NCBI GenBank assembly: GCA_002413455.1
Contig: DHXA01000206.1
Location: 56,453 to 93,909, forward strand
Direction: 5' to 3'
DNA: 37,457 bases
Source: Rhodanobacter sp. UBA5168
GTDB taxonomy: Bacteria > Pseudomonadota > Gammaproteobacteria > Xanthomonadales > Rhodanobacteraceae
Shown: in pieces, positions 27,248-37,277 of the stretch
How positions within the stretch are numbered: position 1 is the stretch's first letter
Layout of the letters: each line of letters opens with the position of its first letter
Notes under the pieces: model-generated
The model's input: only the letters and a program-made list of their open reading frames with translations
What the model was told of the DNA's origin: nothing
Databases searched by the model: none
Program-made: the position numbers and the translations under genes

Positions 27248-27350
27248 ATTCAATTTTCCTCAAGTCTGGCTTGCAAATATATCGCTTTTTGGCGACCTGT
27301 CTCGCGCGTACCTTGAGCAAACCCCAAAGCCACTCCCCCTGGAGGCTCCC
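27248..27350. promoter_or_regulatory. Divergent promoter/operator region between lysR and the 60-residue ORF
   Basis: This 103-base region has an AT-rich core (around 27270-27290, with AAATATAT and CTTTTTGG) in otherwise GC-rich DNA. It is the natural place for LysR binding and two divergent promoters. No clean T-N11-A box or -35/-10 pair could be assigned by eye. Confidence 0.5.
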
Positions 27351-27533
27351 ATGAATTCGATCTGGAAAGACCTGCTGTTCCTGCACGGCCATCTCGCACA
27401 CAAGGAGGATCTGAACTGGAGTTCCGATGTGCGCACCGAGGCGGAGCGTGACGAGGCCGGCGTCGGCAAGATCAAGTCAGCCGCGGTAAAATGCTGCATG
27501 GCAGTCTGGCCGCGATTGGCGGGACCGCGCTAA
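27351..27533 (+). CDS. Small unknown protein (60 residues) divergent from the LysR regulator
   Basis: ATG 27351 is preceded by GGAGG at seven bases' distance. The product MNSIWKDLLFLHGHLAHKED... has an amphipathic/hydrophobic N-terminus, an acidic middle (EAERDEAG) and a basic end. No signal peptide or known domain is recognised. The strong ribosome site and divergent location from a LysR gene favour a real gene, possibly its target. A longer ORF frame upstream enters the lysR coding region and is not used. Confidence 0.6.
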   Translation: MNSIWKDLLFLHGHLAHKEDLNWSSDVRTEAERDEAGVGKIKSAAVKCCMAVWPRLAGPR

Positions 27534-27535
27534 GC

Positions 27536-27557
27536 GCAGCGGACCGGGGTCCGCTGC
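27536..27557 (+). terminator. Hairpin after the 60-residue ORF
   Basis: Perfect 9-base arms (27536-27544 and 27549-27557) with a 4-base loop start two bases after the stop codon. No T-run follows, so it may be a weak terminator or an RNA 3'-end stabiliser. Confidence 0.45.
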
Positions 27558-27637
27558 CCCGGCCGCCGCGAATACGTCACGGCGCTTTTCCCGGACGCGT
27601 GCATGCTTGCCGTTCCCATCGTCCGAGGTGATCCACC

Positions 27638-28582
27638 GTGCAAAAGCGTCCACTTGGCAAATCGTCGCTGTCCGTCGCCCCGCTCGCCTTCGGCGGCAAC
27701 GTGTTCGGCTGGAGCGCCGACGAGAAGCGCTCGTTCGAACTGCTCGACGTGTTCGTCGACGCCGGCGGCAACCTGATCGACACGGCGGACGTCTATTCCG
27801 CGTGGGTGCCGGGAAATCGCGGGGGCGAATCGGAAACCATCATCGGCAAGTGGTTGAAGAAGAGCGGCAAGCGCGCGCAGGTGGTGATTTCGACCAAGGT
27901 TGCCAAGTGGACCGAACAGCCCGGCCTGTCGCCGGCGAATATCCGCCAGGCGGTGGACGGTTCGCTCAAGCGCCTGCAGGTCGACTGCATCGACCTGTAT
28001 CAGGCGCACGAGGACGATGCCAGCGTACCGCTGGAAGAAACGCTGGGCGCGTTTGGACGGCTGATCGAGCAGGGCAAGGTGCGCGTGATCGGCGCCTCCA
28101 ACTACGGCGCCGCGCGCTTCGCCGATGCGCTGGCCGTCTCGAAACAGCATGGTCTGCCGCGCTACGAAAGCCTGCAACCGGAATACAACCTGGTCAGCCG
28201 CGCCGGTTACGAGAAGGAACTGGAGCCGTTGATCCGGCACGAGAACATCGGCGTGATCAGCTATTACGCGCTCGCCAGCGGTTTCCTCAGCGGCAAGTAT
28301 CGCAGCGCCGCCGACCTGGCCAAGAGCGCCGCGCGTGGCGGCGCGGTGAAGAACTTCCTGAATCCGCACGGTCTGCAGGTGCTTGCCGCGCTCGATGCCG
28401 TGGCAGCGGCGCAGCATGCCACGCCGGCCCAGGTGGCGCTGGCCTGGCTGATCGCCCGGCCCGGCCTCACCGCGCCGATCGTCAGTGCCACCAGCGTCGA
28501 ACAACTGCGCGAACTGCTCGGCGCCACGACGCTGCAGCTGGGCCACGATGAGATCGCGCAACTGGACCTGGCCAGTACCTGA
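27638..28582 (+). CDS. Aldo/keto reductase (GTG start)
   Basis: A 314-residue NADPH-dependent aldo/keto reductase with a TIM-barrel fold. It begins MQKRPLGKSSLSVAPLAFGGNVFGW. The catalytic tetrad is visible: Asp and Tyr in DTADVYS, Lys in ISTKV, His in LYQAHEDD. The NADPH-binding end includes SGFLSGKYR and PIVSATSVEQLREL. It is related to the Tas/YajO-type group that reduces aldehydes; the substrate is not predictable. The GTG start at 27638 has GAGGTGA seven bases upstream. It converges on the TraB/GumN-like gene with only 30 bases between stops. Confidence 0.93.
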   Translation: MQKRPLGKSSLSVAPLAFGGNVFGWSADEKRSFELLDVFVDAGGNLIDTADVYSAWVPGNRGGESETIIGKWLKKSGKRAQVVISTKVAKWTEQPGLSPANIRQAVDGSLKRLQVDCIDLYQAHEDDASVPLEETLGAFGRLIEQGKVRVIGASNYGAARFADALAVSKQHGLPRYESLQPEYNLVSRAGYEKELEPLIRHENIGVISYYALASGFLSGKYRSAADLAKSAARGGAVKNFLNPHGLQVLAALDAVAAAQHATPAQVALAWLIARPGLTAPIVSATSVEQLRELLGATTLQLGHDEIAQLDLAST

Positions 28583-28612
28583 CCAGCTCCGCTTGCCGGC
28601 GATCGACGCGCA

Positions 28613-29635
28613 TTACTCCGGCGCTTCGACTTCGTAGCCCTCGGCCCGCAGTGTCGCCAGATAGCCATCCGGCTTCAGCAGCTCATCCATCGGCAGTATC
28701 GCGAACGTCTGCGGGTTGTCGGCCAGTGCCTTGCGCGCGGCGGCCAGCCAGATTGCCGCCTGCCTGGCCGGCACGTCATCGAGCCCGAGGCTGTGCGCAA
28801 AACCCGCATCGGTGAGCGAGCTGACGCAAGCCTCGTGGCGGGCGCTGTCGGGCAACCCGCGCAGTGTCTGCAGATCGCCGGTGGCCCATGCGTTGGCGCG
28901 CGCCTTCATGGCCGGCATGTCGTGTTCGATGCTGTCCAGCGTGCGGATGAAACAGGTGGTGTCGTGCGGCGCAGAAGCCTTGAATGCCTTGATCGCAGCG
29001 CGCGGATGCGCGATCACCACCTGATAGCTGGTCGGCACTTCGGTGACGCCATGACGCGAGGCGAGTGCGTCGACACTGGCCTGCACGCCACCGCTCCGGC
29101 TCAGGTCGTTGGCCTTGATCGCCTTCTTGTACAGCTCCTGCGCCGCGAAGATCGGTCGCCAGCGTTCGATGCCGCGATCGTCGCCAAGAAATTTCTGCTT
29201 GAGCACCTGCCAGCGCGCGTACACCGGCGGCGGCAGCACCTGCTGCAGGGTCTGGCCATCGCCATTCTTGCGCGCGCTGTACGCCGACGGCAGCAGGAAC
29301 AGCTTGCCGAAGAACCCTACATCGGCCTTGACCTTCACCGAGGGTGGCAACAGCACCTGCCGCGATCCACCGATCACCTGCTCCAGCTCGCGCGATTGCC
29401 ATTGCATGCTGCGCGGCAAGGGTGACAGCGTGCCGAGCACCCACATCACATGGTTGCCGGTCGCCGGATCCTTCCTGGACACTTTCCACAGGCCGGGACC
29501 GGGTTGCACGCCGGTGACCACCACGGCCGCAAGATCGGCCACCTGCGGCGGCACCGCGCTGCTCATCACCGATTGCGCGGCGACCGGCGCAAGGCCGCAC
29601 AGCACGGACAGAAAAATCGCATGCAGCAGACGCAT
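28613..29635 (-). CDS. Exported TraB/GumN-like protein with altered active-site motifs
   Basis: A 340-residue protein with a signal peptide (MRLLHAIFLSVLCGLAPVAA|Q). Overall order fits the TraB/GumN (TIKI-related) family: LW-KVS...VMWVLGTL near residue 60-70, a central helical region (ELYKKAIKANDL), FIRTLDSIEHDMPAMKARANAW, then FAILPMDELLKPDGYLATLRAEGYEV at the end. The conserved GTxH is GTLSPLP, the following ELE/ELD-type acidic motif reads VLLPPS, and the late xxHL motif is PMDEL, so the residues expected for metal binding or catalysis are missing. It may be a non-catalytic family member. ATG 29635 is set by the signal peptide; the ORF extends 15 codons further without a better start. Function unknown. 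Confidence 0.8.
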   Translation of the reverse strand: MRLLHAIFLSVLCGLAPVAAQSVMSSAVPPQVADLAAVVVTGVQPGPGLWKVSRKDPATGNHVMWVLGTLSPLPRSMQWQSRELEQVIGGSRQVLLPPSVKVKADVGFFGKLFLLPSAYSARKNGDGQTLQQVLPPPVYARWQVLKQKFLGDDRGIERWRPIFAAQELYKKAIKANDLSRSGGVQASVDALASRHGVTEVPTSYQVVIAHPRAAIKAFKASAPHDTTCFIRTLDSIEHDMPAMKARANAWATGDLQTLRGLPDSARHEACVSSLTDAGFAHSLGLDDVPARQAAIWLAAARKALADNPQTFAILPMDELLKPDGYLATLRAEGYEVEAPE

Positions 29636-29897
29636 TTCGAGTGGCTCCCGTGTTACAGGCAGCCATTGTGGCAGGGCCACCCTGAGCCGCGGGCTTCTGC
29701 CATCGAGACAGCGTTGAACTTTCGCTCAAACGCATGGCGGCCGACCGCCTCGGGCGACCGTGGCGTGCCGCTCTGCGTTGACGGCACACCCTGGCATTCA
29801 CCTGGCCTTTGTCGAGGCGCTTGACCGAACAGAGGCGCGGCGCCGGTGGCGCCTACTTCTGTTCGGTCGTATGGATGGCCAATCACCCACGACGCCT
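29636..29897. other. Intergenic region with a large hairpin downstream of isocitrate dehydrogenase
   Basis: Perfect 11-base arms GACCGAACAGA (29823-29833) and its complement (29858-29868) enclose a second GGCGC/GCGCC pairing with a 4-base bulge. The hairpin starts ~30 bases past the icd stop and probably stabilises or terminates that transcript; no T-run is present. The remainder should hold the promoter of the TraB/GumN-like gene, which I could not place. Confidence 0.5.
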
Positions 29898-32442
<2,545 letters not shown>

Positions 32443-32601
32443 ATGAGCCGTCTCAGCCAGTCCATCGTCGATTTCATCGCCCAGCTGTTGCCGCTGCAGA
32501 CCTGCCAGCACGCCGACGGCCACGAAGGCGCGTTGTCGCTGCTCGATGGCACGCTGATCCTGCCGGTCGACGAATCGCATGCCGCGGCAGAGGAAGGCTG
32601 A
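32443..32601 (+). CDS. Small unknown protein (52 residues), first of a coupled pair
   Basis: ATG 32443 has AAGGAAA seven bases upstream. The product MSRLSQSIVDFIAQLLPLQ... has an amphipathic N-terminal helix, a single Cys in QTCQHADGHEG, a LLDGTLILPVDES strand and an acidic end. No domain or signal peptide is recognised. Its stop codon TGA is immediately followed by the GTG of the next ORF. The good ribosome site and tight coupling support a real gene, but there is no homology evidence. Confidence 0.5.
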   Translation: MSRLSQSIVDFIAQLLPLQTCQHADGHEGALSLLDGTLILPVDESHAAAEEG

Positions 32602-32814
32602 GTGGCGGTGTGCTGGCAGGGCGACAGTCGCCGCCGCCCGGAAGTGATCGGCACGCAGCTGGCCGGCCTTGCGGTGTGCCGGCATGTCGAGCTTCACGGG
32701 GTCGATCTTGCGGCGGCGGAATGGGCCACGCACCGGCAACAGCTGGCCGAGCGGTTTCACCGTGTCACCGGCCTGACGCTGCACCCGCGAACGTCGCTGG
32801 CGGTCGCGTCGTGA
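32602..32814 (+). CDS. Small unknown protein (70 residues), second of a coupled pair (GTG start)
   Basis: GTG 32602 follows the previous stop with no gap, and GAGGAAGG ends four bases before it. The product begins (M)AVCWQGDSRRRPEVIGTQLAG, has two cysteines, a VELHGVDLAAAEWATHRQQLAERFH helix region and no signal peptide. No family is recognised. It ends 19 bases before a strong hairpin. Confidence 0.45.
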   Translation: MAVCWQGDSRRRPEVIGTQLAGLAVCRHVELHGVDLAAAEWATHRQQLAERFHRVTGLTLHPRTSLAVAS

Positions 32815-32833
32815 ACCACCCTCGCCCACAACG

Positions 32834-32862
32834 GCAAGGGCGCGGCCTGGCCGCGCCCTTGC
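32834..32862. terminator. Strong bidirectional terminator-type hairpin
   Basis: Perfect 12-base GC-rich arms (32834-32845 and 32851-32862) with a 5-base loop lie between the end of the small ORF pair and the end of the converging lipoprotein gene. T-runs are short on both sides, but the position between convergent genes fits a shared terminator. Confidence 0.65.
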
Positions 32863-32886
32863 TGGAACACCTGTCGCCAAGACGAT

Positions 32887-33405
32887 TTACTTGACGGTGA
32901 AATCCTTGCTGGCAACCTGATTGCCATTCAGGGAAATATCGACCTTGTAATTGCCGGCCGGGAGACCGCTGGGCTTGCTGATCATGAACGCGGTGGTTTC
33001 CGGGCCCGTGGCATTGAGGGTCTTGCTGTCCTCATGCACGGTTTGGCCGTCCTGATAGCTCCACTTTGCCGCCAGCGTGGCGCTGCCGCTGCCGCTGGTA
33101 TCCACCGACGCGTAGATGGTGTCCTTGGGCGCAAAGCTGGTACCGCTGGCGAGGATCTTGTTGTTGGCGTCGACGGTCGAGCCCAGTTCGACCGAGCTGA
33201 GCGTGACGGCGGCGGTGGCGTCGTTGGCTGGCGCCATGCCCGCCGTCGAGGCCGGTGCCGGCGCCATCGTCGGCGCGCTGGCGGTGGGTGGCGGCGTACT
33301 TGGGATCGACGAAGCCGATTCGTCCTTCTTGCCACAGGCACTCAATGCCAGCGCGGCGGCCAGTGCAGCGGCAAGGATCAAGGGTTTTTCGCGGGTCATT
33401 TTCAT
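32887..33405 (-). CDS. Predicted lipoprotein with a C-terminal beta-rich domain
   Basis: A 172-residue lipoprotein: MKMTREKPLILAAALAAALALSAC gives a lipobox LSAC with the acceptor Cys at ~24. A Pro/Ala/Thr-rich linker follows to ~65. A compact beta-rich domain (VTLSSVELGSTVDANNKI, FAPKDTIYASVDTSG, LAAKWSYQDGQTV, GNYKVDISLNGNQV) forms the rest and looks Ig-like. I do not recognise a named function. AGGAGAT is seven bases before ATG 33405. It lies 32 bases after the LysM gene on the same strand, suggesting an operon and a cell-envelope role. Confidence 0.85.
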   Translation of the reverse strand: MKMTREKPLILAAALAAALALSACGKKDESASSIPSTPPPTASAPTMAPAPASTAGMAPANDATAAVTLSSVELGSTVDANNKILASGTSFAPKDTIYASVDTSGSGSATLAAKWSYQDGQTVHEDSKTLNATGPETTAFMISKPSGLPAGNYKVDISLNGNQVASKDFTVK

Positions 33406-33437
33406 AAGGCATCTCCTGCTTCGGAACGTGGGGGGTT

Positions 33438-33740
33438 TCAGGACTTGGCGGGGATCTTCAACATCTGGCCGGGCTTGATCTTGTCCGGATCCGAGAGCCG
33501 ATCGCGGTTGGTGTCGAAGATCGCCTTCCATGCATTCGCGTTGCCGTAGAAGTGCTTGGCGATCGCTGACAGGTTGTCGCCGGTCGCTACGGTGTAGATG
33601 GTTGTCTCGTCCACAGTCGAACCGACGTGCGATTGCACATCGTTGAAATCGGCCTTGGCCGCAGGCGGCACATCTGCCGCGGTGGATGTCATTGCCCCGC
33701 GCACATCGGAGAAATCCGACTTGCTGCTTTCATTACCCAT
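33438..33740 (-). CDS. Small LysM-domain protein
   Basis: A 100-residue protein with a disordered, acidic N-terminal half and one LysM domain at ~49-98 (YTVATGDNLSAIAKHFYG, then the NRDRLSDPDKIKPGQMLKIP segment). This LysM subtype is also found at the C-terminus of the potassium-binding protein Kbp/YgaU, but the BON domain of Kbp is absent. There is no signal peptide. ATG 33740 is chosen because GGAG lies nine bases upstream; the ATG three codons earlier touches the GGAG. LysM domains usually bind peptidoglycan, but without an export signal the location is unclear. Confidence 0.88.
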   Translation of the reverse strand: MGNESSKSDFSDVRGAMTSTAADVPPAAKADFNDVQSHVGSTVDETTIYTVATGDNLSAIAKHFYGNANAWKAIFDTNRDRLSDPDKIKPGQMLKIPAKS

Positions 33741-33895
33741 CGAACGCATCTCCGTACCGCAAGGGGAATCAGTGATAGCCACCTTGCAGTTAACGGGTTG
33801 TGAGTAAGTTGCCGATGCGTTCAGCTATGGCGCATGCGCCGCAGGCGTGCCGTTCACGTCGATGCGGTGTCTGCGCTACGCCCTTCCGGACCAAC
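33741..33895. other. Intergenic region between the LysM gene and the RND pump gene
   Basis: These 155 bases include a 12-base palindrome GGCGCATGCGCC (33829-33840) shortly after the pump gene stop, without a T-run, and should include the LysM-operon promoter, which I could not place. Confidence 0.35.
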
Positions 33896-36800
33896 TCAGG
33901 CTTGCGCCACCGGTCGCCGGCGTGCGGCGGTGCGCCCCTTCCGCCGTGCCCACCACGCTTTCCGCCGCTCGGCCAGGCACGAGAAGATCACGTACAGCGC
34001 CGGCGTGCTGAGCAGGGTGAGGCTCTGCGAAATCAGCAGGCCGCCGATCAGCGCGATGCCGAGCGGACGGCGCAGTTCGGAGCCTTCGCCCAGGCCGATC
34101 GCGATCGGCAGCGCGGCGAGGATCGCCACCATGGTGGTCATCATGATCGGGCGGAAGCGCACGATGCACGCCTCGCGCGCGGCCTCCAGCGGACTCTTGC
34201 CGTGCTCGCGCTCGGCCACCAGGGCAAAGTCGATCATCATGATCGCGTTTTTCTTGACGATGCCGATCAACAGCACCAGCGCGATCTGCGCCACCACCGA
34301 CAACTCGGTGCCGGTCAGCCACAGCGCCAGCAGCGCACCGGCACCGGCGGCCGGCAAGGTGGACAGGATGGTGATCGGATGGACCAGGTTTTCGTACAGC
34401 ATGCCGAGCACGATGTAGACGGTGAGCACGGCGGCCAGGATCAACCAGCCCATGCCGCTCTGCGCCTCCGCGAAACGCCGGAAATCGCCGCCCATGTTGA
34501 GCTTGATGTCGCCCGGCATGCGCATGTTCTGCACGGTGGCCTGGATGATCGCGGTGGCCTCGCCCATGCTCACGCCGGGCGCGAGATTGAAGCTGAGATC
34601 CATCGTGGTGTACTGGTTCTGATGGCGGATCTGCGAGGGCGCCAATCCCGCTTCCTGCCGGGCGAACGCGGTGATCGGGATCATCTTGCCGCTGCTCGAG
34701 CGCACGTAGATGCGGTTGAGCGCTTCCGGCGTCGCGGTCTGGTCGGGCAAGGCGTTGACCACCACCTTGTACTGGTTGATGTCCGAATAGATGGTCGACA
34801 CCTGGCGCTGGCCGAACGCGTCGTACAGCGCACCATCGATGGTGCCGACCGACACGCCCAGGCGCGCGGCCTTGTCGCGATCGATCACGATGTTCTGGCG
34901 CAGGCCGGCATCGTCGACGTCGGTACCGACATCCATCAGCTTGGGATTCTTCTTCAGCTCGGCCTGCAGTTTCGGCAGCCACTTCTGCAGCCCGGCCAGG
35001 TCGTTGCCCTGCAGCGACACCTGGTACTGCGCGCCCTGACTGGTGCCACCGCCGCCACTGGGTAGATCCTGCACCGGGCGCAGGCGCAAATTGAGATCCG
35101 GATAGTTCGCCGCCTTGGCGCTGAGGCGCGCCAGTACCGCGAAGGTGTCGTCCTTGCGGCCGTCGGCGCGGGTCTTCAGGTCGATGTTGAACGAACCGCT
35201 GGTGCCCTGCCGGCTGCTGCCCAGGCGCGAACCCACGGTGGCCACATCCGGATCGGCCATCAGCATCGCGGTGAGCCGCTGCAGGCGCTGCTTGCTCTCG
35301 GCGAACGAGACGGTGGCGCTGGAGTTGGCGCGGCCCCAGATCAGGCCGGTGTCCTGCGCCGGGAACAGGCCGGTCTTGACCACGCCGAACAGGTAGAACG
35401 TCGCCACGATCAGCGCCAGCGGAGTGAGCGAGAACAGCAGCGCGTGGCGCAGCGAAAAATTCAGTGCCCGGCTGTATACCCGCAGCATGCCGGCGTGGAA
35501 GCTTTCCAGCGCGCGATCGAGTTTCGAGGGCGGCCGGGTGCTGCGCCCGTGGTCGCGATGTCCACGCAGGAAATGCCCGCACAGGGCCGGCGTCAAGGTC
35601 AGCGACACCGTGGCCGACACCACGATCGCGGCCACCAGCGTCACCGCGAACTCATGCATGAACATGCCGGTGACGCCGCCGGCAAACAGCAGCGGGATGA
35701 ACACGGCGATCAGCGAGGCCGTGATCGACACGATGGTGAAGCCGATCTCGCGCGCGCCGGCCAGCGTGGCCTGCATGCGCGTCATGCCCTCGTCGATGTG
35801 GCGAATGATGTTCTCGATCACCACGATCGCATCGTCCACCACAAATCCTATGGCGATCACCAGCGCCAGCAACGTGAGGTTGTTGAGCGTGTAGCCGAGC
35901 ACGTACATCACCACGAACGCACCGGCCAGCGACAACGGCACCGCCACCGCGGCGATCAGCGTGGGAGCCAGCCGGCGCAGGAACAGCGCCATGGTCAGGA
36001 TCACCATCGCCAGCGAGATCAGCAGCGTCGCCTGTACTTCATGCAGCGAGGCGCGGATGGTCGGCGTGCCATCGAAGAACGGGGTCAGCTCGGTGCCCGG
36101 CTGCAAGTATTCGCGCAGCAGCGGCAGCTGGTCCTTGACCAGGTCCACCGTCGCGATGACGTTCGCGTCGGCCTTCTTGTAGACATACATCAGCACCGCC
36201 GGTTTGCCGTGGAACCATGCCGCCTGGTACGCATCCTGCTGGCCGGCGTAGACGTTGGCCACGTCGGCCAGACGCACCGGCGTGCCATCGTGGCTGGCGA
36301 TCACCAGCTGGGCGAAATCATCGGCACTGTGCAGCTGGGTGGTGGCGCTGACCGCCATGGTGGTGGTGTCGTTGGAGAGGAACCCCTCCGGCGAGGTCAC
36401 GTTGGCCGCGCTCAGTGCGTTGCGCAGTTGATCCGGCGAGAGGCCCATCGCGTTCAACGCACGCAGGTTCACGTCGACGCGGATCGCCGGCGTGGCCGCA
36501 CCGGCGATCTCCACCGACGACACGCCCGGCTGCTGGCGCAGTCGCTGTGCCAGCAGCGAGTCGGCAGCGTTGTAGAGGTCGGCGGCGGACTGGGTGTCCG
36601 AGGTCAGCGCCAGCGCGATGATCGGGTCGTCGTTCGGGTTGGCCTTCTGATAACTCGGCGCGCCGTTGAGGCCGCTGGGCAGGTCCGGTGCGGCCGCGTT
36701 GATCGCCGCCTGCACGTCGCGCGCGGCCGAGTCCAGGTCGGTGCCGGTCCGGAACATCATGAACACGAACGTGCTGCCTTCGGAGCTGGACGAACGCATG

Positions 36801-37036
36801 GTGTCGATGCCGGGCACCTGGCCCAGGTGCCGCTCCAGCGGCGCGGCCACGGTCGAGGCCATGGTGCTGGCATCCGCACCGGCCTGGCTGGCCTGCACGA
36901 AGATCGCCGGAAACTGCATGTTCGGCAACGCCGCCACGCCGAGCAGGGCATAGCCGATCATGCCGACCACGAACAGCCCGATCGCCAGCAGTGACGTGCC
37001 GATCGGACGGCGGATGAAGATGCCGGAGATATTCAT
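33896..37036 (-). CDS. mdtC: RND multidrug efflux permease, MdtC-like
   Basis: A 1046-residue inner-membrane proton-driven transporter of the HAE1/RND family with 12 predicted transmembrane helices and two large periplasmic loops. It starts MNISGIFIRRPIGTSLLAIG. The proton-relay Asp pair is in TM4 (GFVVDDAIVVIENI) and the matching Lys in TM10 (GIVKKNAIMMIDFAL). Porter-domain repeats include VPGIDTMRSSSSEGST and LRQQPGVSSVEIAG. Similarity and the preceding partial gene point to the MdtC subunit of an MdtABC-type pump, in which two different RND proteins form a mixed trimer. The C-terminus is a long basic tail. No outer-membrane partner is in the window. The substrate cannot be predicted. Confidence 0.93.
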   Translation of the reverse strand: MNISGIFIRRPIGTSLLAIGLFVVGMIGYALLGVAALPNMQFPAIFVQASQAGADASTMASTVAAPLERHLGQVPGIDTMRSSSSEGSTFVFMMFRTGTDLDSAARDVQAAINAAAPDLPSGLNGAPSYQKANPNDDPIIALALTSDTQSAADLYNAADSLLAQRLRQQPGVSSVEIAGAATPAIRVDVNLRALNAMGLSPDQLRNALSAANVTSPEGFLSNDTTTMAVSATTQLHSADDFAQLVIASHDGTPVRLADVANVYAGQQDAYQAAWFHGKPAVLMYVYKKADANVIATVDLVKDQLPLLREYLQPGTELTPFFDGTPTIRASLHEVQATLLISLAMVILTMALFLRRLAPTLIAAVAVPLSLAGAFVVMYVLGYTLNNLTLLALVIAIGFVVDDAIVVIENIIRHIDEGMTRMQATLAGAREIGFTIVSITASLIAVFIPLLFAGGVTGMFMHEFAVTLVAAIVVSATVSLTLTPALCGHFLRGHRDHGRSTRPPSKLDRALESFHAGMLRVYSRALNFSLRHALLFSLTPLALIVATFYLFGVVKTGLFPAQDTGLIWGRANSSATVSFAESKQRLQRLTAMLMADPDVATVGSRLGSSRQGTSGSFNIDLKTRADGRKDDTFAVLARLSAKAANYPDLNLRLRPVQDLPSGGGGTSQGAQYQVSLQGNDLAGLQKWLPKLQAELKKNPKLMDVGTDVDDAGLRQNIVIDRDKAARLGVSVGTIDGALYDAFGQRQVSTIYSDINQYKVVVNALPDQTATPEALNRIYVRSSSGKMIPITAFARQEAGLAPSQIRHQNQYTTMDLSFNLAPGVSMGEATAIIQATVQNMRMPGDIKLNMGGDFRRFAEAQSGMGWLILAAVLTVYIVLGMLYENLVHPITILSTLPAAGAGALLALWLTGTELSVVAQIALVLLIGIVKKNAIMMIDFALVAEREHGKSPLEAAREACIVRFRPIMMTTMVAILAALPIAIGLGEGSELRRPLGIALIGGLLISQSLTLLSTPALYVIFSCLAERRKAWWARRKGRTAARRRPVAQA

Positions 37037-37155
37037 GGAGTCGACGCGAGCGGGGGGCGGGGAGCGGGCGGATGACAGGCGGGACGTGGACGGATCATCC
37101 CACCATCAACGCCCGAGCCGCGAAAAGGTTGATCGGCGAACTGCGCGCGAGCAGC

Positions 37156-37247
37156 GGCCCTTCCCCTGCTTTCGCAGAGGGAGGAGCGGAGCGGAGCTGC
37201 CTGCCATCATTTCTCTCCCTGCTTGCAGGAGGAAGCTGGGAGGGGGT
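37156..37247. repeat. REP-like intergenic repeat inside the efflux operon
   Basis: Two short hairpin-forming motifs, CCCTGC-TTTC-GCAGAGGG (37164-37181) and CCTGC-TT-GCAGG (37218-37229), lie in the gap between the two pump genes, with purine-rich GAGGAGCGG and GGAGGGGG runs. CTCCCTGC-TTGCAGG sequences are, from memory, a common dispersed repeat in xanthomonads. Confidence 0.6.
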
Positions 37248-37277
37248 GTTTTTGACCGGCCAGCCGGGCGCGACGGC

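Noticed and set aside
33800..36994. Long + strand open frames opposite the MdtC-like gene
   Set aside because: They lie antisense to a clear RND permease and are His/Gln/Arg-rich without recognisable domains.
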